DNA of 64,000 nt, taken from CBDBJQ01 sp965206405 (GTDB lineage Bacteria > Pseudomonadota > Alphaproteobacteria > UBA8366). Made by a program: the position numbers and the translations under genes. The notes beneath the pieces were generated by a model that saw only the letters and a list, made by a program, of their open reading frames with translations, was not told the origin of the DNA and ran no database searches. Shown here piece after piece: positions 42,836-51,578 of this stretch. Within the stretch, counting starts at the first letter, position 1, and the number at the start of each line of letters is the position of its first letter. Location: the NCBI GenBank assembly GCA_965206405.1, contig CBDBJQ010000006.1, positions 868,001-932,000 on the forward strand, in the 5' to 3' direction.

Positions 42836-45001
42836 TCAGACGCTCCTGCGTGCTGTCGGCGTCGACGGGCGGGATGTCTCGATAGCACTGCCGCGGCCTG
42901 ACAGGCTCGGATTGGTCATGAAATAGACATGAGCCGAGAAGTCTCCCGGCTCTTCCGCAATCCGGGTGTATGTACCGTCGGGTTGCATGTTCCAGCTCTG
43001 GGCCCGGTCGCTCCGGTTGGCGAGCATGATCTGCTCGATCAGTTGCTGCTTGATCGTTTGTGTCTCGATCGGAACCAGGGTCTCGATCCGGCGTCTCAGA
43101 TTGCGCGGCATCCAGTCAGCAGAGGACAGGAACACCCGGCATTTCTCGGAGGGCAGGGCGTGGCCGTTACCGAAACAGATGATACGACTGTGTTCAAGGA
43201 ACCGGCCGACGATGCTCTTGACGCGGATGTTTTCCGACAGTCCTTCGATGCCCGGTCGCAAACAGCATATGCCACGCACGAAAAGCTCTATCTTCACCCC
43301 GGCCTGGCTGGCCCTGTACAGGGCGTCGATGATCTCGGTGTCGACCAGGGCGTTCATCTTGGCCCAGATACCTGCCGGTTTGTCGGACCGGGCGAGCGCG
43401 ATCTCATCGTCGATCAGCTCGAGGAGGCGCGGGCGCAGGGTGACCGGCGCGTAGATCAGCTTTTCCATATCCTTCGGTGTCGCATAGCCGGTGATGTAGT
43501 TGAATAGTGCCGTGGCATCGCGCCCCAGGGCCTGGTCGGAGGAGAAGAAACTGAGATCGGTGTAGACCTTGGCGTTGACGGGATGGTAGTTCCCGGTCCC
43601 GAAATGGATGTAGGTACGCAGCTCGGTTCCTTCCCGCCGGACGACGAGGGACGTCTTCGCGTGGGTTTTGAGATCGAAAAAACCGTAGACGACCTGGACG
43701 CCGGCCCGTTCGAGTTCTCGGGCATGGCGGATATTGATCTCCTCGTCGAAGCGCGCCTTCAGTTCGATCAGCGCGGTGACCAGCTTGCCTGACTCGGCGG
43801 CCTCGATCAGCGCTTCGATGATGGGCGAGTTCTCGGTCGTGCGATACATCGTGTGCTTGATGGAAACGACGAGAGGATCCTGTGCGGCCTGGTGCAGGAA
43901 CTCGACGACCACGTCAAAGCTCTCATAGGGATGGTGGACGACGAAGTCCTTGGCCCGGATTGTGGCCATGATATCGCCACCGTTCTCCCGCACGCGTTCG
44001 GGATAGCGCGGTTGCATCGGCGCATAGAGGAGATCTTCGCGATCCTCGGCCACGATATTGTGTATATCAGTAAGACCGAGCATTCCCTCGACGATCAGGA
44101 TATGGGTGAAGCGGACATCGAACTGCTCGATGATGAATTTCTGGAAAGTTTCCGGCACATTGGCGGCCACCTCGATGCGGATGACATGGCCGCGGCGGCG
44201 GCGCTTCAGCATGGTCTCGTAGGTCTGGACCAGGTCTTCCGCTTCCTCGTCGATTTCGACCTCGCTGTCCCGGATAATGCGGAACAGGCCGTGATGGTGA
44301 ATGCCAAAGCCCGGGAATAGCCGGTCGAGATGCAAGGCGATGACGTCCTCAAGGGCAATGAAGCGTGTCTCCGGCCCTGGCAGCCGCACGAAACGATCGA
44401 GTTGTGGAGGCATCAGGATGATGCCGTTCAGTTCCCTGTCGTCCTCCGGCCTGTTGAGTCGCAGTGCAAACAGAAGGCTGCCGTTCTGGATGAAGGGGAA
44501 GGGGTGGAACAGGTCGACGGCAAGCGGCGTGAGGACGGGGAAAATCTGGTCGTTGAAGAAGGAAGACAGCCAGGCACGGGACAGATCGTCGAGCGCGTCC
44601 TCCTTTACGACCGTGATGCCGGCATCGCAGCACTGCTCCAGAAGGTCGGTGAGGCAGGCATCCTGGCTGGCGAACAATGCCTCAACGTCGCGCCGGATCG
44701 CATCCAGCTGCTGTTCCGGCGTCATACCGTCGTTGCTCTTGTCGTGGATTCTGGACGCGGCCTGTCCGATTAGCCCGGCGACGCGGACCATGTAGAACTC
44801 GTCGAGATTGCTGGCCGAAATCGAGAGGAAGCGAATCCGTTCCAGCAGGGGGGTGTGTTCGTTTTCTGCCTCTTCGAGCACCCGCTTGTTGAATTTGAGC
44901 CAGGACAGCTCTCTATTGATGAAGCGATCCTGCGGCAGAGTTGCGGAAGCGGTATTTCCGCGAGGCAGATCGGCAACTTGCTGCTTGTTGTTCTTGGTCA
45001 T
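42836..45001 (-). CDS. ppk1: Polyphosphate kinase 1
   Basis: Makes polyphosphate from ATP. The 721-residue product has the N domain RFINRELSWLKFNKRVLEEA, the head-domain segment, and the catalytic phospholipase D-like domains with YIHFGTGNYHPVNAKVYTD (phosphorylated histidine) and LFVRGICCLRPGIEGLSENI plus FLEHSRIICFGNG with the second histidine. ATG 45001 is preferred; a GTG at 45100 would add a Pro/Thr-rich extension. A hairpin lies in its 5' untranslated region. ppx follows 4 bp downstream. Confidence 0.95.
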   Translation of the reverse strand: MTKNNKQQVADLPRGNTASATLPQDRFINRELSWLKFNKRVLEEAENEHTPLLERIRFLSISASNLDEFYMVRVAGLIGQAASRIHDKSNDGMTPEQQLDAIRRDVEALFASQDACLTDLLEQCCDAGITVVKEDALDDLSRAWLSSFFNDQIFPVLTPLAVDLFHPFPFIQNGSLLFALRLNRPEDDRELNGIILMPPQLDRFVRLPGPETRFIALEDVIALHLDRLFPGFGIHHHGLFRIIRDSEVEIDEEAEDLVQTYETMLKRRRRGHVIRIEVAANVPETFQKFIIEQFDVRFTHILIVEGMLGLTDIHNIVAEDREDLLYAPMQPRYPERVRENGGDIMATIRAKDFVVHHPYESFDVVVEFLHQAAQDPLVVSIKHTMYRTTENSPIIEALIEAAESGKLVTALIELKARFDEEINIRHARELERAGVQVVYGFFDLKTHAKTSLVVRREGTELRTYIHFGTGNYHPVNAKVYTDLSFFSSDQALGRDATALFNYITGYATPKDMEKLIYAPVTLRPRLLELIDDEIALARSDKPAGIWAKMNALVDTEIIDALYRASQAGVKIELFVRGICCLRPGIEGLSENIRVKSIVGRFLEHSRIICFGNGHALPSEKCRVFLSSADWMPRNLRRRIETLVPIETQTIKQQLIEQIMLANRSDRAQSWNMQPDGTYTRIAEEPGDFSAHVYFMTNPSLSGRGSAIETSRPSTPTARRSV

Positions 45002-45015
45002 GTTTTTTCTGCTGC

Positions 45016-45034
45016 AGGTCGTTGTCGTCGACCT
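45016..45034 (-). promoter_or_regulatory. Hairpin in the ppk 5' leader
   Basis: AGGTCG and CGACCT pair over a 7-nt loop, ending 14 nt before the ppk ATG on the minus strand. It lies next to the weak ribosome binding region and could modulate ppk translation. No Pho box was recognised in the ppk-sixA gap. Confidence 0.3.
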
Positions 45035-45244
45035 TTCAGGTGTTGGGGGCGGCAGGTGTCGGGGAATGGTTGCGTGCGCCGTATTCAGCGACCGCGCCAC
45101 ATCATACCAGCTTATATCATACCGACGCTGCCGGTTTTGCGCACATCAGGCGGGTGTTTCGGTCGCCTGCATCCTGTCCGCCGGCATTCCCGGCGTATAT
45201 CCCTCATAGAGGAATGATTCCCTGGATGGAATGGGAAATTCGCC

Positions 45245-45754
45245 ATGCCCATGCTCTACATTCTGCGCCATGCCAAGGCCGCCGCGCTCGCGGCGGGTGC
45301 CGAGGATTTTGACCGTCCACTGGCTGAAAGGGGCATCGAGGATGCCGCTGCGCTCGGGCAGCGGTTGGGGGATGAGGGATTCGCCCCGGCGTTGGTCCTG
45401 TGTTCGGCGGCTCGCAGGGCACGCGAAACCCTGGCCGGGATCCTGCCCGGCATCGAGGGTGAGTGCCATATCGAGATCCGGGCCGACCTTTACACCTTCA
45501 ATGCGAATGCGGTGCTGTATCGCGTATCGGAGCTTCCGGCCGATATCGGGTCGGTTCTGGTTGTCGGGCACAACCCCGCTCTCGAAGAGACTGCGCGGGT
45601 GTTGGCGGGACACGGCGCAACGGGCGCCATGATAGCGCTGGGGAAAAGTTTTCCGACCTGCGCCTTTGCCGAACTTTCCGTAGCCGGGGATTCCTGGTCG
45701 TCGCTGGGCCCGAAATCAGCCGCCCTGGAGCGGCTGATCACGCCCGACCGGTAG
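45245..45754 (+). CDS. sixA: SixA-type phosphohistidine phosphatase
   Basis: Histidine-phosphatase family enzyme that removes phosphate from phosphohistidine proteins. The 169-residue product has the RH signature near the N-terminus (LYILRHAKAA), then LAERGIEDAAALGQRL, LCSAARRARETLAG, and VLVVGHNPALEETARVL with the second catalytic histidine. It is divergent from ppk. A second ATG two codons later is possible. Confidence 0.88.
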   Translation: MPMLYILRHAKAAALAAGAEDFDRPLAERGIEDAAALGQRLGDEGFAPALVLCSAARRARETLAGILPGIEGECHIEIRADLYTFNANAVLYRVSELPADIGSVLVVGHNPALEETARVLAGHGATGAMIALGKSFPTCAFAELSVAGDSWSSLGPKSAALERLITPDR

Positions 45755-45781
45755 CGTCCTGCTCCGTACAGCGGCCAGCGA

Positions 45782-45799
45782 GCGGCGCGTTCCCGCCGC
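45782..45799. terminator. Hairpin between convergent sixA and the SDR gene
   Basis: GCGGCG (45782-45787) and CGCCGC (45794-45799) form a 6-bp stem with a CGTTCC loop, in the 64-bp gap between two converging genes. There is no T-run, so it is at most a rho-assisted bidirectional terminator. Confidence 0.35.
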
Positions 45800-45818
45800 G
45801 CGGCGTTGCGGCCGTGCG

Positions 45819-46598
45819 CTACATTGTGCTGTTGAAGGCTCCACCGTCGAGAAGCAGGTTCTGCCCGGTGATGAAGCCCGATTGAGCAGAACAGAGGAAC
45901 GCGCAAGCATCGCCGAACTCTTCTGCGGTGCCAAACCGGCCGGCCGGGTTTTCCGAGGCTCGAAGCTCGCACATTTCCTCGAAGGTCGTTCCCGCCTTCT
46001 CTGCCTGCACCCGCATGTTGTGATGCAGCCGGTCGGTCGCGAAGGGACCGGGCAGGATGTTGTTGATGGTAACGTTATGCCGCACCGTCTTGCGGGCGAT
46101 GCCGGCCATGAATCCGGTGAGGCCCGCCCGTGCGCCGTTGGACAGCCCGAGGATGTCGATCGGGGATCTCACCGCCGCCGAGGTGATATTGACGATGCGG
46201 CCGAACTTGCGGTCGAGCATGCCGTCGACCGTCGCTTTCATCAGGAAGATCGCGGTCAGCATGTTGGCGTCCAGTGCCTTGATCCAGTCATCGCGTTCCC
46301 AGTCGCGGAAATCGCCCGGCGGTGGCCCACCGGCGTTGTTGACCAGGATATCGGGGTTCGGGCAGGTATCCAGCACCGCCTTGCGTCCCTCTTCGGTCGT
46401 GATATCGGTGGCAACGGTGGTTACCTCGACGCCGGTCTCGGAGCGGATGTCCTCGGCCGTGGTCTCAAGTGCATCGGCGGTCCTGCTGTTGATCACCAGC
46501 GCTACGCCTTCACGGGCGAGCGAGATCGCGCAGGCGCGGCCAAGCCCTTTCGATGCGGCGCAGACGATGCCTTTCTTTCCGGAAATTCCGAAATCCAT
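45819..46598 (-). CDS. SDR-family protein lacking the YxxxK catalytic pair
   Basis: A 259-residue Rossmann protein. It begins MDFGISGKKGIVCAASKGLG, with the glycine-rich cofactor loop, has ILVNNAGGPPPGDF, and VNITSAAVRSPIDI with the active-site serine. Where classical SDRs have YxxxK it reads GLSNGARAGLTG, so tyrosine and lysine are both missing. The same substitution occurs in a known SDR subgroup (recalled, not searched). Substrate and even reductase activity are uncertain. ATG 46598 follows AGAAGGAATACGAC. An inverted repeat lies upstream. Confidence 0.82.
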   Translation of the reverse strand: MDFGISGKKGIVCAASKGLGRACAISLAREGVALVINSRTADALETTAEDIRSETGVEVTTVATDITTEEGRKAVLDTCPNPDILVNNAGGPPPGDFRDWERDDWIKALDANMLTAIFLMKATVDGMLDRKFGRIVNITSAAVRSPIDILGLSNGARAGLTGFMAGIARKTVRHNVTINNILPGPFATDRLHHNMRVQAEKAGTTFEEMCELRASENPAGRFGTAEEFGDACAFLCSAQSGFITGQNLLLDGGAFNSTM

Positions 46599-46629
46599 GT
46601 CGTATTCCTTCTGTGATCGGCTGGCGGCC

Positions 46630-46654
46630 GCATCCATATTGTATGGCCGGATGC
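46630..46654. promoter_or_regulatory. Operator-like inverted repeat upstream of the SDR gene
   Basis: CCATA-TTG-TATGG (46634-46646) is a perfect inverted repeat, nested in a longer partial one (GCAT at 46630-46633, ATGC at 46651-46654). On the minus strand it covers TACAAT, a plausible -10 about 40 nt before the SDR ATG. It is a candidate repressor site for autoregulation or control by an unseen regulator. Confidence 0.35.
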
Positions 46655-46698
46655 TATGTGGCCCGGCGCTGGCATCCGGCAAGGGCAGGGAGGCGTCG

Positions 46699-47424
46699 TC
46701 AGGCTTGGCAGTCGCCCCGTTTCTCTGACAGGGCCTCGTCATCGGGCAATCCCTCAAATACTGCGCGGGCCAGCGGGATGGTGATGCGGCTTTGTTGCGA
46801 CAGCGCCGCTCGGTCGAGCGTCCGGGCCATCGTCACAACAGCTTCGAAGGATCGCTCGATGCGGGCCAGGAGATAGCGGATCACCGCTGAATCGATTTCG
46901 ATTCCCATATCGCGGAAGACCTTGGTGAACACGGCTTCCAGTAGCTCGTCGTCAGGTGCTGTGATTTCGGCAGCCGGTGCGGCGGTGAAGCGGGATGACA
47001 GATCCGGTAGGTCGATATTCCAGCGGGCCGGTGGTTCGCGGGCGGCGATCAGTATGTGGCCACCAAGTTCGGCTGCAGTGTTGTAGAGGTGGAGCAGGGC
47101 AGTCTCCCTGGCATCGCCGACGATGCCGTCGATGATGCAGGTGCGCTGCGCCTCGAGAAGATCGTGCGGAGGGGTGCTGTCGATATCTTCAGTCGTCAGG
47201 CGGGAAGCCTGTGTGCGGTGACGCCAGACCTGGGCGAGGTGAGTTTTTCCGCAACCTGTCGGTCCGTAAACGATGAGTGCGGGGCTCGGCCAGTCAGGCC
47301 ATGCGTCGATCCATCTGATTGCCTCGCTGTTGCAGGCGTTGACCAGAAAATCTTCCCGGCCCAGGGCCGGCCTGTGGGGAAAGGTGAAGGCGAGTTGCCG
47401 GTTTCGGGATATCTGCCTCGCCAC
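46699..47424 (-). CDS. hdaA: DnaA-regulatory protein HdaA
   Basis: Alphaproteobacterial homologue of Hda that promotes hydrolysis of DnaA-ATP with the sliding clamp after initiation. The 241-residue product has an N-terminal clamp-binding motif QLAFTF (10-15), an AAA+ P-loop YGPTGCGKTHLA (53-64) and the sensor region LPDLSSRFTAAPAAEI. The DnaA DNA-binding domain is absent, as expected. It begins 3 bp after the AI-2E permease stop and is the last gene of a four-gene minus-strand operon. Confidence 0.9.
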   Translation of the reverse strand: MARQISRNRQLAFTFPHRPALGREDFLVNACNSEAIRWIDAWPDWPSPALIVYGPTGCGKTHLAQVWRHRTQASRLTTEDIDSTPPHDLLEAQRTCIIDGIVGDARETALLHLYNTAAELGGHILIAAREPPARWNIDLPDLSSRFTAAPAAEITAPDDELLEAVFTKVFRDMGIEIDSAVIRYLLARIERSFEAVVTMARTLDRAALSQQSRITIPLARAVFEGLPDDEALSEKRGDCQA

Positions 47425-47427
47425 CGA

Positions 47428-48531
47428 TCAGGCTCCGTCGGCGTCCCCGGTTTTTGAATTTCCCGGATTCCTAGCCTTCGCGCCGTCGCCATAAAGGGGG
47501 CTGGCAAGATAGCGGGCGAGGGAAAAGCGGATCAGGACACCAAGCACCGCGGCGACCGGAACGGCAATGAGAATGCCGGTGAAACCAAATAAAGCACCGC
47601 CGGCCATGAGCGCGAAAATGATCCAGATCGGATGCAGATTGATTTTCTTTCCGACGATCCGGGGCGTGAGGAAGTTGCCTTCCAGAACCTGGCCGATAAT
47701 GAAGACCCCGGCCACGATGGCGACCTCGGTGAAGCTCCCGAAATGCGCCACCGCGATCCCCATGCCGACAGCGAATCCGGCGAGCATGCCAACGAAGGGA
47801 ATGAAGCAGAGAAAACCCGTAACCAGGCCGATGACGGCGCCGAACGGCAGCTGCGCTGCAGTCAATCCGGCGGCGTAGAACAGGCCCAGCAACAGGCAGA
47901 CAATGAATTGGCCTCGCATGAAGCCCGAGAGCATGCGGTCGACTTCCCGCACCTGTTCGCGAATTACCGGCGCCTGGCGGCGCGGCAGCCAACCGTTGAT
48001 GACCGAGATCAGCCGGTCCCAGTCGCGCAGGAGATAAAAGGTCACAACCGGTGTGACGATGAGGAGGGCCACGAGGTTAAACAGTGTTTCGAAACCGGTT
48101 GCGACCCGGAGCAGAAAGTCGCCGAGGATCTTCAGGGCGTCGCCGGCGTATTTTTCGGCTACATCCCAGAGTTTTGTGGAAGCTTCCCCTTCGCCAATGC
48201 CCATGCGTTCGAGCAGGGGAGCCGCCTTGTCCCGGACAGCGGCGCCGATGTTTGGAACCTGTGCGATCAGGTCGGTTATCTGGGCGTAGAGTACCGGTAT
48301 CAGCAGGGCGGCAACGACGCCGCTGGTGACAAAGAAAACAATGGTGACGATGGTGGTCGCCATTGTTCGCGAACAGCCCCGCTCCTCAAGCCAGTCGCAG
48401 ACCGGATCGATGAGATAAGCGATCACCAGGCCGACCACGAAGGGCAGCAGGATTGCCTCGAACAGAATCAGGAGCACAAAAAACGCGGCGCCGATGACGA
48501 GCCAAACGAGAGTTCGGTTGCGGGCGCTCAT
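47428..48531 (-). CDS. AI-2E/PerM-family membrane permease
   Basis: A 367-residue inner-membrane protein with about seven or eight hydrophobic helices. Family features are an N-terminal pair of helices ending VIAYLIDPVCDWLEERG, a middle soluble region (about 105-155), the segment FYLLRDWDRLI, and LEGNFLTPRIVGKKINLHPI, the PerM signature. Substrate is unknown; relatives include proposed autoinducer-2 exporters and Na+/H+ antiporters. Its ATG overlaps the preceding phosphatidyltransferase stop (ATGA). Confidence 0.88.
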   Translation of the reverse strand: MSARNRTLVWLVIGAAFFVLLILFEAILLPFVVGLVIAYLIDPVCDWLEERGCSRTMATTIVTIVFFVTSGVVAALLIPVLYAQITDLIAQVPNIGAAVRDKAAPLLERMGIGEGEASTKLWDVAEKYAGDALKILGDFLLRVATGFETLFNLVALLIVTPVVTFYLLRDWDRLISVINGWLPRRQAPVIREQVREVDRMLSGFMRGQFIVCLLLGLFYAAGLTAAQLPFGAVIGLVTGFLCFIPFVGMLAGFAVGMGIAVAHFGSFTEVAIVAGVFIIGQVLEGNFLTPRIVGKKINLHPIWIIFALMAGGALFGFTGILIAVPVAAVLGVLIRFSLARYLASPLYGDGAKARNPGNSKTGDADGA

Positions 48532-49205
48532 GGCTGATCCTCCTCTACGGAAATCTTGGCGGTCGGGATCGCTGTGGCCGTGGCTGTCGCTGTCACAGCT
48601 GTCGTGGCCGCAGCTGTCGTGGCCGCAGCTGTTGCGGCCCCAGCTGCCGCAGTCGGGGCTGCCATTGCCGGTGCCTCGAATCCGGACACCCAGCGGACTA
48701 GATACAGAATTCCCGACAGGATCGTCGTCAGTGCCGTGGCATAGACCAGAACCGCGATGACGATGACCGGCACCAGGCCGAATCCGGTATCGGCAAGCAC
48801 GGCGCCTGCCAGGATGACCTGGATCACGGTGTTGAGCTTGCTTGTGAAGATTGGCTCGATGCGAATAGCGAGAGAGAGAATGTAGGACAGGGCGACTCCG
48901 CCAAGGATGAGAATGTCACGGATGACGATCAGGCAGACCAGCCACCAGTCGATCTGTCCGATATAGCCGAGGGCGGTATAGGCGGCGACGAGGAGCATCT
49001 TGTCGGCCAGTGGGTCGAGACGGGTTCCAAGTTCAGTGATGGCACCGAAACGTTTGGCGATGTAACCGTCGAGCGCGTCGGTGAACCCTGCGGTGATGAA
49101 GAGCCAGAACGCGGCGATCGCATGACCGGACAGCAGCAACCACATGATGATCGGAACCATCAGGATGCGTAGGATGGTGAGGATGTTTGGAAGGGTGCCG
49201 GCCAT
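48528..49205 (-). CDS. CDP-alcohol phosphatidyltransferase family protein
   Basis: Membrane enzyme joining CDP-diacylglycerol to an alcohol; PgsA-like (phosphatidylglycerophosphate synthase) is likely. The 225-residue product has the motif D46-G47-x2-A50-K51-x8-G60-x3-D64-x3-D68, with lysine where arginine is more usual, and five or six membrane helices. The last 45 residues are an Ala/Thr-rich low-complexity tail coded by 15-bp repeats. ATG 49205 overlaps the upstream DUF2066 stop (TGATG); TTG 49208 is one codon earlier. Confidence 0.88.
   Translation of the reverse strand: MAGTLPNILTILRILMVPIIMWLLLSGHAIAAFWLFITAGFTDALDGYIAKRFGAITELGTRLDPLADKMLLVAAYTALGYIGQIDWWLVCLIVIRDILILGGVALSYILSLAIRIEPIFTSKLNTVIQVILAGAVLADTGFGLVPVIVIAVLVYATALTTILSGILYLVRWVSGFEAPAMAAPTAAAGAATAAATTAAATTAVTATATATAIPTAKISVEEDQP
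48597..48656. repeat. 15-bp tandem repeats in the phosphatidyltransferase tail
   Basis: AGCTGTCGTGGCCGC is present twice without mismatch (48597-48611, 48612-48626), followed by two diverged units (48627-48641, 48642-48656). On the coding (minus) strand they encode Ala/Thr pentapeptides at the C-terminus. Confidence 0.85.
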
Positions 49206-50476
49206 CAACTCTGTGCTTTCTTTGGCCGGTTTTGCTGTTTCTTTTCCTGTTTTTTGCGCAGCGGGTCGTGGAGAATGTACGCACCGGTGTCGGCATCGAC
49301 GGTGATGGTGATACCGAGCTGAATCATTGCCTGCTTGAGCGCGGCCAGCTCGCCGGCATGGCGCAGCCTGACCTGCGCTTCCGAGGTGGACAGGCTGTCG
49401 ACGGTGAGCGCGACGACCGGCGGCAGGGACTCCAGTTGCGCGCGCAGGGAGACCCAGCTGGACAGCGAGTTCAGCGGGATGCGCAACAGGATGTTCGATT
49501 CCTTGTTGAGGGCGATCAATGTGCGCTGCTTCCAGTCATCGGATAGGTGGGTCGCAAGGGCATCGGCGATCTCGTACAGCGCGGGGCCGAGTTCAGAGTC
49601 CGCCGGGATTTTCCGGGTCGGCATCGCGATCTTTGTCACCGGGGCGTAGTGCAAGACCGAGGCGGAAATGGTGTCGGGCCGTTTTCGCAACCCGCGCCGG
49701 TGCCTGGCCTGAATCACCAGGACCTGTTTGGCCCGGTATTTTCGGGCAATCGCCGCAAGAGAGGCGTCCTCTCCCCGCAGTGCCTGCCGGGCGTTGATGA
49801 TGCTGATATCGGAAAAATTGCCTTCCGGCACCAATAGCGGCATCAACCGGTCGCCCTGCGGCAGGTCACGCCATGCCGCCAGCCATGGATTGGATGCATC
49901 CCATAGGAAGGTTGCGCCTGCAGCCTGGTAGACGGGAAGGACGAGAACCGGCCTGCTAACCGTTTCGGAGAATGGGATATTGGCGCCCTGGAGCCAGTCG
50001 CGCACCGCCTTTTTGTGGAATCGCACGGTCAGCTTGGCGATATAGCGACCACCGCCGTATTTCTCCTCATCGACGGTGTAGTCGCGGATCGTGGTGCGCA
50101 CCACGCCGGCATTGATTTCCGGCAGTTTGTCGCGGTCGGCGGCCAGGGTGATGCGCTCGATCAGGGTTTCAAGGGCCTGGCGCTGGCCCGTGAGGGTCGC
50201 TTCCTGCTTGGCGGCAAGTTCGTCGAGCGCCCTCTGGTCGACCTCGATGGGCGTCACCGTGTAAGGGTCGCGTGGCTCCCATGGCTGCTGGGCTTGCCCG
50301 GGAGCGGCCCCGCAGAGGAGTCCGGCAAGCATTACAACGACGATACCAACGGCGACACCAATGGTCGGGATGGTCTTCGGGAAGGGGTCGGGACAAGCTC
50401 GCCGCGGCCCGGGAAGCGGTGCCGTTGATGCGTTGCAAACGCTTGCGGAAGCAGTATCTTCGGGCCTTGGTGACAT
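49205..50476 (-). CDS. Exported DUF2066-type protein
   Basis: A 423-residue protein of unknown function. A long Pro/Arg-rich start precedes a hydrophobic signal segment IGVAVGIVVVMLAGLL and a likely cleavage after APGQA, so it should be periplasmic. The mature part begins QQPWEPRDPYTVTPIEVD and contains LETLIERITLAADRDKLPEI and IRDYTVDEEKYGGGRYIAKL, features I associate with DUF2066; it ends in a basic Lys/Gln-rich stretch. It heads the operon with the phosphatidyltransferase, permease and hdaA. Its ATG lies 7 bp inside the apparent 5' end of divergent purM. Confidence 0.8.
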   Translation of the reverse strand: MSPRPEDTASASVCNASTAPLPGPRRACPDPFPKTIPTIGVAVGIVVVMLAGLLCGAAPGQAQQPWEPRDPYTVTPIEVDQRALDELAAKQEATLTGQRQALETLIERITLAADRDKLPEINAGVVRTTIRDYTVDEEKYGGGRYIAKLTVRFHKKAVRDWLQGANIPFSETVSRPVLVLPVYQAAGATFLWDASNPWLAAWRDLPQGDRLMPLLVPEGNFSDISIINARQALRGEDASLAAIARKYRAKQVLVIQARHRRGLRKRPDTISASVLHYAPVTKIAMPTRKIPADSELGPALYEIADALATHLSDDWKQRTLIALNKESNILLRIPLNSLSSWVSLRAQLESLPPVVALTVDSLSTSEAQVRLRHAGELAALKQAMIQLGITITVDADTGAYILHDPLRKKQEKKQQNRPKKAQS

Positions 50477-51573
50477 GTTGCGGCTTATACAAAGTTCTTG
50501 GTGAGGATGCCATAGTTCCTAAGCAGCCCGGCGCCTCGCTGACCTATGCGGATGCGGGAGTCGATATTGATGCCGCGGCGCGCTTGGTTGACCGGATCGA
50601 GCCGCTCGCCCGGGCTACGGCACGGCCGGGATCGGAAGCCAGCCTCGGCGGTTTCGGGGGGCTTTTCGACCTCAAAGCCGCGGGTTTTACGGATCCGCTT
50701 CTGGTCGCCGGCACTGACGGTGTCGGCACCAAGCTGAAAATTGCTTTCGAAACCGGAATCCACGACACCGTCGGCATCGATCTTGTCGCGATGTGCGTCA
50801 ACGATGTTGTGGTGCAAGGCGCAGAGCCGCTCCTGTTTCTGGATTATTTCGCCGTCGGCCATCTCGATACCGAGGTTACCGAGGCTGTGATCGGTGGCAT
50901 TGCCGCCGGATGCCAGACTGCCGGTTGCGCCCTGATCGGCGGTGAGACCGCAGAGATGCCGGGCATGTACCCCGAAGGGGAATATGACCTCGGTGGTTTC
51001 GCCCTTGGTGCTGTCGAGCGCGATGCGTTGCTCACCGGAACCTCGGCGCGGGCCGGTGATGTCGTTCTGGGTCTTGCTTCGAACGGCCTGCATGCAAACG
51101 GCTATTCTCTGGTGCGCCATCTCGTCGGGCAACGTGACTTCGACCTTGCTGCGCCAGCGCCTTTTGAGAACGACCAGACCCTTGGCGCGGCCCTCCTGGA
51201 GCCCACCCGAATCTATGTGCGATCCTGTCTTGCCGCACTGCGTACCGGCGGGGTTTCCGCGTTGGCGCACGTGACCGGGGGTGGGCTGGTGAACAATCTT
51301 GCCCGGACCTTGCCGACGGAGCTGGGCATCGCGTTGGTGCGCGGCAGTTGGCCGGAGCTCCCGGTGTTCTCCTGGATTCGTGAGGCCGGCCAAGTCAGCG
51401 AGGAGGAGATGATCCGCACATTCAACATGGGGATCGGCATGACGGCAGTAACTCCGGCGGACGCCGCCAACCAGGTCATCAAGGCATTCGAGGAGGCCGG
51501 GGAGACAGTGTTTCGCATCGGCACGGTCACGGCGGGCCAGGCCACCGATGCCAGGGTCGCCTTCGGGCGCTGA
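50470..51573 (+). CDS. purM: Phosphoribosylformylglycinamidine cyclo-ligase
   Basis: Fifth step of purine synthesis, closing FGAM to AIR with ATP. The 367-residue product contains LTYADAGVDIDAAARLVDRI, GGFGGLFDLKAAG, VAGTDGVGTKLKIAFETG, CVNDVVVQGAEPLLFLDYFA and IGGETAEMPGMY, all diagnostic. The start is unclear: GTG 50470 is the nearest canonical codon but has no good ribosome binding site and overlaps the divergent DUF2066 start; an ATA at 50512 preceded by TGAGGA would give the usual PurM length. purN follows 5 bp downstream. Confidence 0.94.
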   Translation: MTCCGLYKVLGEDAIVPKQPGASLTYADAGVDIDAAARLVDRIEPLARATARPGSEASLGGFGGLFDLKAAGFTDPLLVAGTDGVGTKLKIAFETGIHDTVGIDLVAMCVNDVVVQGAEPLLFLDYFAVGHLDTEVTEAVIGGIAAGCQTAGCALIGGETAEMPGMYPEGEYDLGGFALGAVERDALLTGTSARAGDVVLGLASNGLHANGYSLVRHLVGQRDFDLAAPAPFENDQTLGAALLEPTRIYVRSCLAALRTGGVSALAHVTGGGLVNNLARTLPTELGIALVRGSWPELPVFSWIREAGQVSEEEMIRTFNMGIGMTAVTPADAANQVIKAFEEAGETVFRIGTVTAGQATDARVAFGR

Positions 51574-51578
51574 TTTCG

